Counted from the first letter of the stretch, positions 1-8,821 are shown. The stretch is 36,212 nucleotides of DNA from CAYJFG01 sp051881695 (GCA_051881695.1 JBJEQJ010000026.1:1-36212); one strand, 5' to 3'. A program made the numbers and translations. The notes: generated by a model not told the origin, from the sequence alone.

Positions 1-150
1 GTCAGCCGAAGGCTGACAGGGGGATTCAAAAAACAAAAGTCTGTTCTAAAAAGAATCCCTCCGACAGGCTGCGCCTGCCACCTCCCTTTAACAAGGGAGG
101 CAAGAAAAAGTCCCCCTTGTTAAAGGGGGAAATCAGCTTTGCCTGCTGTA
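1..150. repeat. cluster of short hairpin repeats (degenerate, non-coding)
   Basis: Four small inverted repeats stand side by side. They are GTCAGCC-GAA-GGCTGAC at 1-17, an imperfect GACAGGC/GCCTGCC hairpin at 63-79, CCTCCCTT-TAAC-AAGGGAGG at 81-100, and TCCCCCTT-GTTA-AAGGGGGA at 111-130. The 81-100 hairpin is the reverse complement (with two changes) of the 111-130 one, so two copies of one element seem to lie head to head, with the tail of a third at 1-26. A degenerate relative lies at 31123-31168. No reading frame fits. I infer a dispersed intergenic repeat family; the window edge cuts it. Confidence 0.6.
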
Positions 151-174
151 AATTATGAAGCACTTTATAAGTTA

Positions 175-1284
175 TCACAGAATTTTTATCTCAACACTGT
201 CGTAGTAGTATTTTAAAATCTCTTTAAAATCTGCTCCCTGCTTTGCCATCTCGTTAGCGCCGTATTTACTCATTCCGATAAAATCCCCCTCGCCTTTAAC
301 AGTAAAGATAAATTCATCAAGAGAATATAAAATGTCGAAGCAGGAGCTTTTAAGACCAAAAACTTTTTGAATTGTTTTTCCGTCTGCTTTTTTATCGCCT
401 ATATAAAGAGATTCAACATTTCCGCTTTCCCTGTATTCAATTTGAGAGAACCACTCCTGAAAGCTTTCGCTCAGCTTAACATCATCCCATTTATCGGTTA
501 TTAGCTCTTTTGCTTCTTCGGATGAGAAAGAATATGTTTTGGTGAAGCCTGAAGAGAAGCTGTCGAAAGGTGAAGCAACACTTTTTAAATACGGAGTGTT
601 TTTTATGCCGGAGATTTCTCCGCTTTCGGTAACGCCGGCGGTACATTCGCAGTATACGCTGTAAATAGGCTGATTGTCATATGTAATAATATAGGGGAAT
701 ACATCGTCGACAGCGCCGCACAGCAGGTTAAAGTTTTTTTCAAAATTGCCGCCCCATTTTTTCTTTAATTCCTCCTCGGTAAAGAACATTTTATCCTTTT
801 CACCGCTGTAAGAAAAATCAGCGCCGTTTAGGTTATCGCTTTTCTTTTCTTCCTCATCGCTTCTTAGTCGGCTGTAATAAGTATATATTGCTGCCGCCTG
901 CGCTTTTAAAGCCTCTTTTTCATAGCTTAGCGGCATTTCTTTTGCTAAAACCTTCACAACAAAGTCGTAATCCGAGATTTCTTCTGTTGTACCTGTATCT
1001 GTGTTTAGTATTTTAAACTTACGGATGTTTTTTTTCTGTGCCGAAGCTTTAAGCTCGCTTTCGCCGCTGCTCTTTGCAGATTCAGTTTCTTTTTCGGCAG
1101 GCTTTATTTCTTCCGTTGCTTTTTCAGTGGGCGCTTTTGTTTCTTCGCTTTCTGCTGTTTGACCTGAAGCTAAAGCACCTTCAATATTTATATGTTTTTC
1201 AACGGACATAAGCTTAACTGTGAGCAGCGGAACGCTTGCTACAAGCAAAATAAACACAACCCAAGTTACAATCTTTTTTTTCAT
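175..1284 (-). CDS. spoIID: SpoIID/LytB-family sporulation protein
   Basis: Predicted membrane-anchored SpoIID-type protein of 369 residues. In spore formers SpoIID is a lytic transglycosylase that trims septal peptidoglycan so that the mother-cell membrane can engulf the forespore. Visible features are an N-terminal membrane segment right after the start (MKKKIVTWVVF...), a charged Glu/Lys/Thr linker, the family motif with its Glu (LSYEKEALKAQAAAIYTY), the central CTAGVTESGE segment, and the C-terminal signature GMSKYGANEMAKQG followed by EILKYYY. An upstream in-frame ATG at 1374 exists, but 1284 is preferred: AAGGAAAG lies six bases before it and it begins exactly at the signal anchor. The gene diverges from the membrane protein at 1486. 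It could instead be a SpoIID paralogue acting outside engulfment, because the usual spoIIQ/spoIIM/spoIIP partners are absent here. Confidence 0.85.
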   Translation of the reverse strand: MKKKIVTWVVFILLVASVPLLTVKLMSVEKHINIEGALASGQTAESEETKAPTEKATEEIKPAEKETESAKSSGESELKASAQKKNIRKFKILNTDTGTTEEISDYDFVVKVLAKEMPLSYEKEALKAQAAAIYTYYSRLRSDEEEKKSDNLNGADFSYSGEKDKMFFTEEELKKKWGGNFEKNFNLLCGAVDDVFPYIITYDNQPIYSVYCECTAGVTESGEISGIKNTPYLKSVASPFDSFSSGFTKTYSFSSEEAKELITDKWDDVKLSESFQEWFSQIEYRESGNVESLYIGDKKADGKTIQKVFGLKSSCFDILYSLDEFIFTVKGEGDFIGMSKYGANEMAKQGADFKEILKYYYDSVEIKIL

Positions 1285-1485
1285 ACTTATCTTTCCTTTT
1301 TGTGCTAAATGCAAATTTTTTCTTAAAAAATAAAAAGCTGTCTTTTTTTTAGTTGACATTATTTTGATTATCAACTAAAATTGTAATTACACGCTTTATA
1401 AATAGGATAAATATTGTCTGTTTAATTATATATTGCGGTACTCCGCTTTATTCCATTTACAGGCTGAGCGAAAGGAAGAGATAAT

Positions 1486-2658
1486 ATGAAAATAAAGCTG
1501 TCCTGGCTGTTTTTTATTCCGCTGTTCATTGCGACGGTGCTTTTAAGAGTATATCAGGTTCTTTTTATTGACAACGGCATTTTAAAGGGCTTCTTTGACG
1601 GAGGACTTGTATCCATAGCCTTTGTCGGTGCAATTCTTTTAATGTTTGTTATCCTGATTGCGCTGTGCATTGCAGATAAAAAAACTTCCGGAGTATATAG
1701 ATTTCACAGAAATATACCCGCCGGAATATTTGCCGTTCTTACAGGCATTGCTGTAATTGCGGACTTAGCTGTCAGAGGTATGAGTGTTTTCGGACTCGGA
1801 ATCGGCGCAGAAAACCTCGGTTCTGCCTTTTTTGTTTCTGAATTTTCTGTGAATCTTGTTACAAACGTATTGAATATTATAGATTTAATAGCCTCGATTT
1901 TTGGCGGAATAGCATTTATTTTTATCGGTGCGGCGTCACTTTCGGGAAAAAGGCTTACATATAAAAGACGTGGACTAATGCTGGCTCCGGTTCTTTGGGT
2001 CTGTATGAGAATGGTTATTACCTTTGCAAGCTACACGCACGTTGCAGTGAACGCACAGGATATGTCAGACCTTATTTTCTTAGTATTTGCCACGCTCTTT
2101 ACATTTAATCTTTGTCTCATTTTTTCTAATACTAAGGGAAAAAATCCGGTTAAGGCTTGCTTTTTATACGGTATGCCGGCAATAGCATTGGCGTTTGCAT
2201 ACTGTGCGGCTCGCATTGTTGCAATTATCAGTTCCGGTGCACAGTTTGATGTTTTGGCAAATATCTGTGTGCCTGAGTATATCTGCTTTGCTTTGTTTAT
2301 GCTGTTTTTCATTGCGGAGCTTTCTGGTAAGGCTACTGCTAAGACAGATGATGAAAAGTCCGAGAAAAAATCTGAGGATAAAACGTATGAAGCTCCCGAA
2401 AGACTTGAAAAAAAGAGTACTATAGGCGAAAATAAAAGAGAAAATTTAAGTGAAGCGAGAGTAAGAGTTAAGGATCAATATTTAGCTCAGGCAGATGAAA
2501 TTGTTGAAAGAGTTGAACACGGTAATGCAGAGGATGAAGATTATGTATTTGCCTCCGGCGGTGAACAGCAGGAAAAAGAAACTCCCGGAACCTACGGAGT
2601 TAATTTAGACGATATTGACCGCCTTATTCTGGAGATTTCCTCCCGCAGGGAAGAATAA
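1486..2658 (+). CDS. uncharacterised multi-pass membrane protein with charged C-terminal tail
   Basis: 390 residues; I do not recognise the family. The first ~285 residues contain about seven or eight hydrophobic segments, starting with LSWLFFIPLFIATVLL directly after the start. The last ~105 residues form a hydrophilic, highly charged tail rich in Glu and Lys (for example AKTDDEKSEKKSED), probably cytoplasmic. The start is supported by AAAGGAAGAG just upstream. It is transcribed away from spoIID and ends about 30 bases before the thrS promoter, so it seems to be a single-gene unit. No catalytic motif was seen. A transporter-like or sensory role is possible, but nothing in the sequence decides it. 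Confidence 0.7.
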   Translation: MKIKLSWLFFIPLFIATVLLRVYQVLFIDNGILKGFFDGGLVSIAFVGAILLMFVILIALCIADKKTSGVYRFHRNIPAGIFAVLTGIAVIADLAVRGMSVFGLGIGAENLGSAFFVSEFSVNLVTNVLNIIDLIASIFGGIAFIFIGAASLSGKRLTYKRRGLMLAPVLWVCMRMVITFASYTHVAVNAQDMSDLIFLVFATLFTFNLCLIFSNTKGKNPVKACFLYGMPAIALAFAYCAARIVAIISSGAQFDVLANICVPEYICFALFMLFFIAELSGKATAKTDDEKSEKKSEDKTYEAPERLEKKSTIGENKRENLSEARVRVKDQYLAQADEIVERVEHGNAEDEDYVFASGGEQQEKETPGTYGVNLDDIDRLILEISSRREE

Positions 2659-2690
2659 GCTTTTGTGAGCAAAAATTAAAAATATGTAAC

Positions 2691-2719
2691 TTGACATTAA
2701 AAAATAATAGTGATAATAT
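2691..2719 (+). promoter_or_regulatory. thrS promoter (extended -10)
   Basis: TTGACA at 2691-2696 and TAATAT at 2714-2719 are 17 bases apart, and TG at 2711-2712 gives an extended -10. Transcription should start near 2726, placing the whole T-box in the 5' leader of thrS. Confidence 0.85.
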
Positions 2720-2744
2720 ATGCACATAATATTATAAAATGTTG

Positions 2745-2972
2745 AGAAGGACGAAAACAGAAAAGCATTTTGCAAAAGAGAGCGCAGGTCTACGGCTGAA
2801 AGCTTACGCGGTAAAATATCTGTTTTTACCACCTTTGAGTGCGTACCGGTAGCAAGGTGCGCCGCATAACTGCGTTAAAGGTTTTAAAGGGTATCGGTTT
2901 TATCGGTACCGAATTTGGGTGGAACCACGGGCACAGTCTCGTCCCTTTTGGGATGGGACTGTTTTTATTTTT
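2745..2972 (+). promoter_or_regulatory. T-box leader of thrS (threonine-tRNA sensing)
   Basis: A T-box senses uncharged tRNA and lets transcription continue only when charging is low. The conserved T-box sequence TGGGTGGAACCACG lies at 2916-2929 and is followed by an intrinsic terminator. Stem I is compact: GCGCA at 2782-2786 pairs with TGCGT at 2840-2844. Just before its 3' strand two threonine codons, ACC-ACC, stand at 2828-2833 and are candidates for the specifier. The TGGA in the T-box can pair with a tRNA ending in UCCA. Position directly before thrS fits threonine specificity. Confidence 0.9.
2933..2972 (+). terminator. T-box-controlled intrinsic terminator
   Basis: A 13-bp stem (2933-2945 with 2950-2962, including two G-T pairs) closes a TTTT loop and runs into GTTTTTATTTTT. 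Binding of uncharged tRNA to the T-box sequence would favour the alternative antiterminator. Confidence 0.9.
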
Positions 2973-3000
2973 GTGAATTAAATCTGAAAGGATGATTAAA

Positions 3001-4944
3001 ATGGTAAATGTAGAGCTGAAAAACGGAGTTGTAAAGGAGTTTGAAGATAATATAACGGCGGCAGACGTTGTAAAGTCACTTGGCGGCGGATTGTATAAGT
3101 CTGTTTGCTGCTGTAAAATTGACGGCGCCCTTTGTGATTTAAGAACACAGATTACAAAGGACAGCAAGGTTGAATTTTTTACATTTGACGATGAAGAGGG
3201 TAAAAAGACCTTTTGGCATACTGCCTCTCACGTTCTTGCACAGGCTGTAAAAAGACTTTACCCAAATGCAAAGTGTGCAATAGGCCCTGCTGTAGACAAT
3301 GGCTTTTATTACGACTTTGACGTTGAAAAGCCCTTTACGGCGGAGGATTTGCAAAAAATTGAAGCCGAAATGAAGGTTATTATCAAAAGCGGAATAGAGC
3401 CTGAAAGATTTGAGCTTGAACCCGATAAGGCAGTTGAGCTTTTAGAGAAGATGAACGAGCCGTACAAGGTGGAGCTTGCAAAGGAGCACGCAGAAAAGGG
3501 CGAGCCGATAAGCTTTTACAGGCAGGACGATTTTACCGACCTGTGTGCTGGTCCGCACCTTTTGAATGTTAAGGTGTTAAAGGCAATAAAGCTTACAAAC
3601 TGTACAGGCGCATACTGGCGTGCAGACGCAAGCAAGGCGCAGCTTTGCAGAGTTTACGGAACGGCGTTCCCGAAGGCTTCTATGCTTGAGGAATATATAA
3701 AAATGATGGAGGAGGGAAAGCTAAGGGATCATAACAAGCTTGGCAGAGAGCTTGAGCTTTTTACAACCTCCGATGTAATCGGTCAGGGCTTGCCGATATT
3801 GCTGCCTAAGGGCGCAAGAATTATTCAGACTCTTCAAAGATTTGTTGAGGACGAGGAGCAGAAAAGGGGCTGGCTGCTTACAAAAACCCCGTATATGGCA
3901 AAAAGTGATTTATACAAAATTTCCGGTCACTGGGATCATTACCAAGACGGTATGTTTATTATGGGCGACGAGGAAAAGGGCGACAAAGAGGTATTTGCGC
4001 TTCGTCCAATGACCTGTCCGTTCCAATATCAGGCATATTTAAACAGAGGACGTTCCTACAGAGATTTGCCGCTCAGATATAACGAAACCTCTACTTTGTT
4101 CAGAAATGAAGCAAGCGGAGAGATGCACGGACTTATAAGAGTGCGCCAGTTCACAATTTCAGAGGGTCATTTGATGTGTACTCCTGAGCAGCTTGAGGAC
4201 GAGTTTAAAAGCTGTGTAGAGCTTGCAATTTATATGCTTAAAACACTGGGTCTTTACGAGGACGTATCCTACCGATTCTCACAGTGGGATCCAAACGACA
4301 GAGAGAAATATATCGGTACTGAGGAGCAGTGGGACGAAGCACAGGGAATGATGGAGAAAATACTTAACCATCTTGAAATTCCGTACAAGGTTGGCATTGG
4401 AGAGGCGGCGTTTTACGGTCCGAAGCTGGACATTCAGATAAAGAATGTGTACGGCAAGGAGGATACGCTGATTACAATTCAAATTGACCAGATGCTTGCT
4501 GAAAAATTCGGTATGGAATATGTTGACAGGGACGGCGTTAAGAAAAATCCGTATATTATCCACAGAACCTCTATCGGATGCTATGAAAGAACACTTGCTT
4601 TGCTTATAGAAAAGTATGCCGGTGCATTTCCGCTTTGGCTTGCTCCGGTTCAGGTTAAGCTTCTGCCTATTGCAGACAGACATATTGAAAAGCTTACCGA
4701 GATAAAGGCTCAGCTTGAGGAAAACGGAATTCGCTGTGAAATAGATACAAGAAGCGAGAAGATTGGCTATAAAATCCGTGAAGCTCAGCTTGAAAAGGTA
4801 CCGTATATGGTGCTTGTCGGCGATAAGGACATAGAAAATAATACTATTTCAGTGCGTTCAAGAAAGCTCGGCGACATCGGTTCAACTACAACACAGGAAT
4901 TTCTAGATAAGCTCCTTGAAGAAATAAGAACAAAGGCAAGGTAA
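3001..4944 (+). CDS. thrS: threonyl-tRNA synthetase
   Basis: Cytoplasmic class II synthetase that joins threonine to tRNA-Thr. At 647 residues it has the full four-domain length. In order: N-terminal TGS domain (about 1-60); editing/second additional domain with HTASHVLAQA and DLCAGPH; catalytic core with FRNEASGEMHGLIRVRQF (motif 2) and the ATP-binding motif 3 region around IGCYERTLALLIEKY; and the C-terminal anticodon-binding domain from WLAPVQVKLL. The zinc ligands of the family correspond to Cys339 (MTCPF), His390 (SEGHLM) and His521 (IIHRTS). The in-frame ATG at 2992 lies inside the ribosome site GAAAGGATG, so 3001 is chosen. It is controlled by the T-box leader upstream and followed 32 bases later by a DUF4358 gene. 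Confidence 0.97.
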   Translation: MVNVELKNGVVKEFEDNITAADVVKSLGGGLYKSVCCCKIDGALCDLRTQITKDSKVEFFTFDDEEGKKTFWHTASHVLAQAVKRLYPNAKCAIGPAVDNGFYYDFDVEKPFTAEDLQKIEAEMKVIIKSGIEPERFELEPDKAVELLEKMNEPYKVELAKEHAEKGEPISFYRQDDFTDLCAGPHLLNVKVLKAIKLTNCTGAYWRADASKAQLCRVYGTAFPKASMLEEYIKMMEEGKLRDHNKLGRELELFTTSDVIGQGLPILLPKGARIIQTLQRFVEDEEQKRGWLLTKTPYMAKSDLYKISGHWDHYQDGMFIMGDEEKGDKEVFALRPMTCPFQYQAYLNRGRSYRDLPLRYNETSTLFRNEASGEMHGLIRVRQFTISEGHLMCTPEQLEDEFKSCVELAIYMLKTLGLYEDVSYRFSQWDPNDREKYIGTEEQWDEAQGMMEKILNHLEIPYKVGIGEAAFYGPKLDIQIKNVYGKEDTLITIQIDQMLAEKFGMEYVDRDGVKKNPYIIHRTSIGCYERTLALLIEKYAGAFPLWLAPVQVKLLPIADRHIEKLTEIKAQLEENGIRCEIDTRSEKIGYKIREAQLEKVPYMVLVGDKDIENNTISVRSRKLGDIGSTTTQEFLDKLLEEIRTKAR

Positions 4945-4976
4945 AATAAGGGCAAGGAAAACAAAGGGGGCTGTGT

Positions 4977-5501
4977 ATGACATTACCCGGGAGAAAAGCT
5001 TTAACAATTACCGCTTTGGCTGTTATTGTAATAGCCGCAGTTGCTCTTAGTATTTTGGCAATAAATTTAATTGACAGTTCGTCGCCAAAACAGAATATTG
5101 AAGCTGTAATTACAAATCCTACCACAGACAAAATAGCAAAGTCTGTTTTGGAAACAAGCGGATATAACCGGCTTAAAAAGCTTAAGCAGGATAATATTTC
5201 AAAGTATTACTCAATACCTGAGGGACTTGTGCTTGAAAGTACGGTGTATATTTCTAAATCTACCGAAAAAACAGATGAAATTGCGTGCTTCAAGCTAAAG
5301 AATACATCTTATTACAAGGAGCTTGAGGAGATTATTACAGAGCATATAAGCTCTCGGCTTCAAGGCTTTAACACAAAGGATAACAAGTACAGTAATTACG
5401 TTATTTCGCAAAACAAAGAATTTGTGTTTGCGGCAGTCGGCGAAGATTCCGCTTTACAGTCTGCGACATTTAAAAGCCTTGTACTTGAAAGCTCTGACTG
5501 A
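4977..5501 (+). CDS. DUF4358-like membrane-anchored protein
   Basis: 174 residues. One N-terminal membrane segment (about residues 9-31) is followed by an extracellular domain. The central segment YYSIPEGLVLESTVYISKS and the following EIACFKLKN resemble the DUF4358 family, a set of uncharacterised exported proteins of clostridia; this is from memory, not a search. There is no lipobox Cys, so it is probably held by its uncleaved N-terminal segment. AAAGGGGG stands six bases before the ATG. It follows thrS at 32 bases and is likely co-transcribed with it, ending at a shared terminator. Function unknown. Confidence 0.7.
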   Translation: MTLPGRKALTITALAVIVIAAVALSILAINLIDSSSPKQNIEAVITNPTTDKIAKSVLETSGYNRLKKLKQDNISKYYSIPEGLVLESTVYISKSTEKTDEIACFKLKNTSYYKELEEIITEHISSRLQGFNTKDNKYSNYVISQNKEFVFAAVGEDSALQSATFKSLVLESSD

Positions 5502-5588
5502 TATAAGTGTAATATACACATAGGCAGGCTGAAAAATTTAGGGTATTTACAGCTTTAAGGTAAACAGCAAAACAGAAAGCATAATAAT

Positions 5589-5623
5589 AAAGGGAAAGCG
5601 CAGCAAAACAGCGCTTTCCCTTT
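5589..5623. terminator. bidirectional terminator between DUF4358 gene and degV
   Basis: A perfect 13-bp inverted repeat, AAAGGGAAAGCGC with GCGCTTTCCCTTT, has a 9-base loop and A/T-rich flanks on both sides. It lies between convergent genes and can serve both. Confidence 0.85.
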
Positions 5624-5652
5624 CCTTAAATTTCAGATCTTTATCAGTATTA

Positions 5653-6510
5653 TTACTCCGTCATAAATAAAATACCAAGCGTATTAGGGCCGCAGTGTGA
5701 AGAGATAGTACAGCTGGCTCTGGTAATTAATATTTCGTCAAAGTAGTTTTTGCTTTTAAGCTTGTCATATACAAGGTTTTCCAGCTCCTTGGAAATTCCT
5801 GAGTGAGTAATGAAAATTCTGTCACGGCGTATATTGCTGTAAGCGGCTAGCCTTTCTTCAACATAGCTGTCAAGAACCTTTGCAAGCTTTCCTCTGTACT
5901 TTTTGCCGACGCCCATGGCACCAAACGCTTTATTATTAACCTCTATGCAGGGCTTTAGGCTCAGCATATTTGCACCAAGCATTGCAATGGTGGAGCATCT
6001 GCCGCCGGCACGCATAAAGTCCAGCTTGTCAAGTATAAAGCTTGCAAAGCTTTTATCTGTAAGAGCCTGAACCTCCTCTGCCGTTTCCTGTGCGCTCATA
6101 CCCTTTGCAATTCTCAGTGCGGCTTCTATAACAATTAAGCCTGTTCCGGAGGAGAGATTGCACGAATCTACCGGATATATATGACCCAGCTCCTGTGCGG
6201 CGTTTAAACAGCTTTGATGTGAAGACGATAGCGCACTGCCTATATTTATGTGAACAATGTCGTAGCCGTCGTCAATATAAGGCTTAAAAAAATCAATATA
6301 TTCAGATGTATTTATTGCCGCAGTTTTCGGCAGTGTGCCTGTTTTGTAAAAGTTGTCGTAAATTTCGGCCGGCGTAATATTAACGCTGTCGTCATAGCTT
6401 TTATCGTTAAGCACTATATGCAGAGGATATGTTGTGACCTTGTAGCGTTTTTTCAGCTCCTCGCTTAAATCGCAGGTGCTGTCCGCTGTAAGCAAAACCT
6501 TTCTGTCCAA
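5653..6510 (-). CDS. DegV family fatty-acid-binding protein
   Basis: 285 residues, the usual length of the family. DegV (FakB-type) proteins bind a single fatty acid and present it to the kinase FakA in membrane lipid synthesis from exogenous fatty acids. The N-terminal TADSTCDLSEEL matches the family opening, PKTAAINTSEY contains the usual PxTxxP-like loop, and IGSALSSSHQSC and LDFMRAGGRCS are the conserved binding regions. The start codon is TTG: AGGAGG lies eight bases upstream and no better ATG exists. No fakA gene is in the window, so partnership is inferred. It diverges from the glucosidase gene, with overlapping promoter elements. Confidence 0.88.
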   Translation of the reverse strand: MDRKVLLTADSTCDLSEELKKRYKVTTYPLHIVLNDKSYDDSVNITPAEIYDNFYKTGTLPKTAAINTSEYIDFFKPYIDDGYDIVHINIGSALSSSHQSCLNAAQELGHIYPVDSCNLSSGTGLIVIEAALRIAKGMSAQETAEEVQALTDKSFASFILDKLDFMRAGGRCSTIAMLGANMLSLKPCIEVNNKAFGAMGVGKKYRGKLAKVLDSYVEERLAAYSNIRRDRIFITHSGISKELENLVYDKLKSKNYFDEILITRASCTISSHCGPNTLGILFMTE

Positions 6511-6584
6511 AGCTTTTCCCTCCTAAAAAATTACATATAATTATTTTTTGACAATATATTTTTATCGCTTAAATGTATAATACA

Positions 6585-6613
6585 ATTATAACGGTGTACA
6601 GGAATAATTGCAA
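6585..6613 (-). promoter_or_regulatory. degV promoter
   Basis: On the minus strand TTGCAA (6613-6608) and TATAAT (6590-6585) are 17 bases apart. The -35 hexamer TTGCAA is its own reverse complement and can also act as the -35 of the divergent glucosidase promoter. Confidence 0.65.
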
Positions 6614-6635
6614 GCACAAAATTGTTGTATATATA
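6608..6635 (+). promoter_or_regulatory. candidate promoter of the family-31 glucosidase gene
   Basis: TTGCAA at 6608-6613 and TATATA at 6630-6635 are 16 bases apart. The same TTGCAA serves degV in the other direction. A TTGACA (6548) and TATAAT (6576) pair also exists but is 22 bases apart, too far for a normal promoter. Confidence 0.5.
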
Positions 6636-6643
6636 CAATTTTG
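6617..6643. promoter_or_regulatory. candidate operator over the glucosidase promoter
   Basis: Perfect 9-bp arms, CAAAATTGT (6617-6625) and ACAATTTTG (6635-6643), are separated by nine bases. The palindrome covers the proposed -10 of the glucosidase promoter, a classic place for a repressor. No regulator gene is adjacent. Confidence 0.5.
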
Positions 6644-6720
6644 TATATCTGTAATGATAAAGTTTAAAATAAATGCTTATTATCTTTATAAAACATCTTT
6701 TGTGAAAGGAGTCAATTTTA

Positions 6721-8787
6721 ATGGTATTAAAATTTGTTTACGGAAAGCCTTTGGAAACGGGTGCCGTAGTAAAACCTGCTGAAGAAAGTAAAAATCAGGT
6801 ATATTTTAAAGAAGAGCAAAATCAAAGCGTTTTATCGTTTAGCTATGCTATGGACAGCGGAGATATTGTATACGGCTTGGGCGAAAATGTAAGGGGAATT
6901 AACAAGCGAGGCTGGATTTACGAAAGCTACTGTGCAGACGACCCGATGCACACAGAGGATAAAAGGTCGCTTTACGGCGCACATAATTTTTTTATTGTCA
7001 GCGGTAAAAAGTGCTTAGGTGCATTTTTTGACACACCGTCGCGCATAACCTTCGACATAGGCTATACAGATGAGAACGAGCTGAAAGTATATACAAATGA
7101 AGCTGACCTTAAGCTGTATATTATTGAGGGCAAGGACGAAAAGGAAATTGTTAAGCAGTTCAGAGAGCTGATAGGTACAAGCTATATTCCGCCGCTTTGG
7201 GGCTTTGGCTATCAGCAAAGCAGATGGAGCTACCATAACAGAGAAGCCGTTGAAAACGTATTTAATAAGCACAGGGAAAACAATCTTCCTATAGACGCCA
7301 TTTACCTTGATATTGACTATATGGACAGCTTTAAGGATTTTACCGTGAATGAAAAGGCTTTTCCCGACTTTAAGGGGCTTGTAGACTATATGAGTAAAAA
7401 CGGCGTACACCTTGTGCCGATAATAGACGCAGGCGTAAAAATTGAGGACGGATACGATGTGTATGAGCAGGGAGTTGAAAACAACTATTTTGTAAAGGAT
7501 AAAAACGGCAACGATTATGTAACGGCGGTGTGGCCGGGCAAAACGCATTTCCCCGATTTTCTCAACAGCAAGGCAAGAAAGTGGTTCGGAAATAAATACA
7601 AGGTATTGCTGGACTGCGGAATAGACGGCTTTTGGAACGATATGAACGAGCCTGCGATTTTTTATTCCGAAAACGGTCTTGAAACAGCTTGGGAAAAATT
7701 TGACGAATACAAGGGAAAGCCGCTTGACATCAACAGCTTTTTTACTGTAAGGGATATTTTCGCCTCCGCTTCAAACAGTATGCTTGACTACCGGGCTATG
7801 TATCATAATATGGACGGAGAAATTGTTAATCATGACAAGGTGCATAATATGTACGGCGGAAATATGACAAAAAGTGCAGCGGAGGCATTTGAACAGCTGC
7901 GTCCCGATAAGAGAATACTGCTGTTCTCTCGCTCGTCATATATCGGCTCTCACAGATACGGCGGCATATGGCAGGGCGACAACCAGTCGTGGTGGAGTCA
8001 TCTGGAAATGAACATAAAAATGCTGCCCTCGCTTAATATGTGCGGATTTTTGTATACAGGCGCAGACTTAGGCGGCTTTGGCGGCAACGCAACAAAAGAG
8101 CTTGTGCTGCGCTGGCTTGCGCTTTCGGTATTTACGCCTATTATGAGAAATCACTCTGCGCTCGGTACAAGAGAGCAGGAGGCATACAGCTTTGGAGACT
8201 GCACAGTGTTTAAGGGGATTATTGCTCTGAGATACAGGCTGATACCGTATTTATACAGCGAATTTTTAAAGGCGGCGCTTAATAACGAAATGATGATAAG
8301 TCCCCTTGCGTTTGAATACAGAGATGATGAAAGGGCAAAAACGACGGAGGACCAGCTTCTGGTGGGCGAAAGCCTTATGATAGCGCCTGTTTATAAGCAA
8401 AACCAAAGGGGCAGATATGTATATCTGCCGGAGAGAATGATGCTTGTACGCTTTTTTGACGAGAATAATTACGAAACTAAGATTATGGATCAGGGGGATT
8501 ACTATATACCTGTTGCTTTGAACGAGGTTGTGTTCTTTATAAGAGAAAACAAGCTTTTGCCGCTTTGCCAAAGCGCTCAAAATACTGCTGAGCTAGACAG
8601 AAACAGCCTTCAGCTTTTAGGCTTTGTCACAGACAAGGCAAGCTATACCTTGTATGACGACGACGGAATATCGAAAAATTATAACACAAGCCCCGCTGCT
8701 ATTACAGTTAATATACACAACGAGAAAGCAAATGCAGAAATAAGCGGAGATAAAACAGTAACAATGCAGGACATTAAGCTGATTTAA
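6721..8787 (+). CDS. glycoside hydrolase family 31 (alpha-glucosidase type)
   Basis: 688 residues, no signal peptide, so cytoplasmic. GH31 enzymes cleave terminal alpha-linked glucose (some xylose, or transfer glucose) with retention. The TIM-barrel opening IDAIYLDIDYMD, the nucleophile Asp307 in FWNDMNEP, and the acid/base Asp420 in GDNQSWW are all present, as is GFLYTGADLGGFGG. The N-terminal beta-sandwich is short, and the C-terminal beta domains run to the end; the protein is at the compact end for the family. AAAGGAG precedes the ATG. It is followed 34 bases later by the hemolysin-III-type gene. Substrate cannot be fixed from sequence, but maltodextrin or glucosyl oligosaccharides fit a starch-using gut bacterium. 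Confidence 0.9.
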   Translation: MVLKFVYGKPLETGAVVKPAEESKNQVYFKEEQNQSVLSFSYAMDSGDIVYGLGENVRGINKRGWIYESYCADDPMHTEDKRSLYGAHNFFIVSGKKCLGAFFDTPSRITFDIGYTDENELKVYTNEADLKLYIIEGKDEKEIVKQFRELIGTSYIPPLWGFGYQQSRWSYHNREAVENVFNKHRENNLPIDAIYLDIDYMDSFKDFTVNEKAFPDFKGLVDYMSKNGVHLVPIIDAGVKIEDGYDVYEQGVENNYFVKDKNGNDYVTAVWPGKTHFPDFLNSKARKWFGNKYKVLLDCGIDGFWNDMNEPAIFYSENGLETAWEKFDEYKGKPLDINSFFTVRDIFASASNSMLDYRAMYHNMDGEIVNHDKVHNMYGGNMTKSAAEAFEQLRPDKRILLFSRSSYIGSHRYGGIWQGDNQSWWSHLEMNIKMLPSLNMCGFLYTGADLGGFGGNATKELVLRWLALSVFTPIMRNHSALGTREQEAYSFGDCTVFKGIIALRYRLIPYLYSEFLKAALNNEMMISPLAFEYRDDERAKTTEDQLLVGESLMIAPVYKQNQRGRYVYLPERMMLVRFFDENNYETKIMDQGDYYIPVALNEVVFFIRENKLLPLCQSAQNTAELDRNSLQLLGFVTDKASYTLYDDDGISKNYNTSPAAITVNIHNEKANAEISGDKTVTMQDIKLI

Positions 8788-8821
8788 AAAGGCCCTGCGG
8801 AAAGGAGCTTTATTCGGAAAT

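Noticed and set aside
6548..6581. TTGACA and TATAAT before the glucosidase gene as its promoter
   Set aside because: The hexamers are 22 bases apart, outside the normal 16-18.
7015..7548. Antisense open frame in the glucosidase gene
   Set aside because: Shadow frame of a well-supported GH31 gene; no ribosome site or family match.
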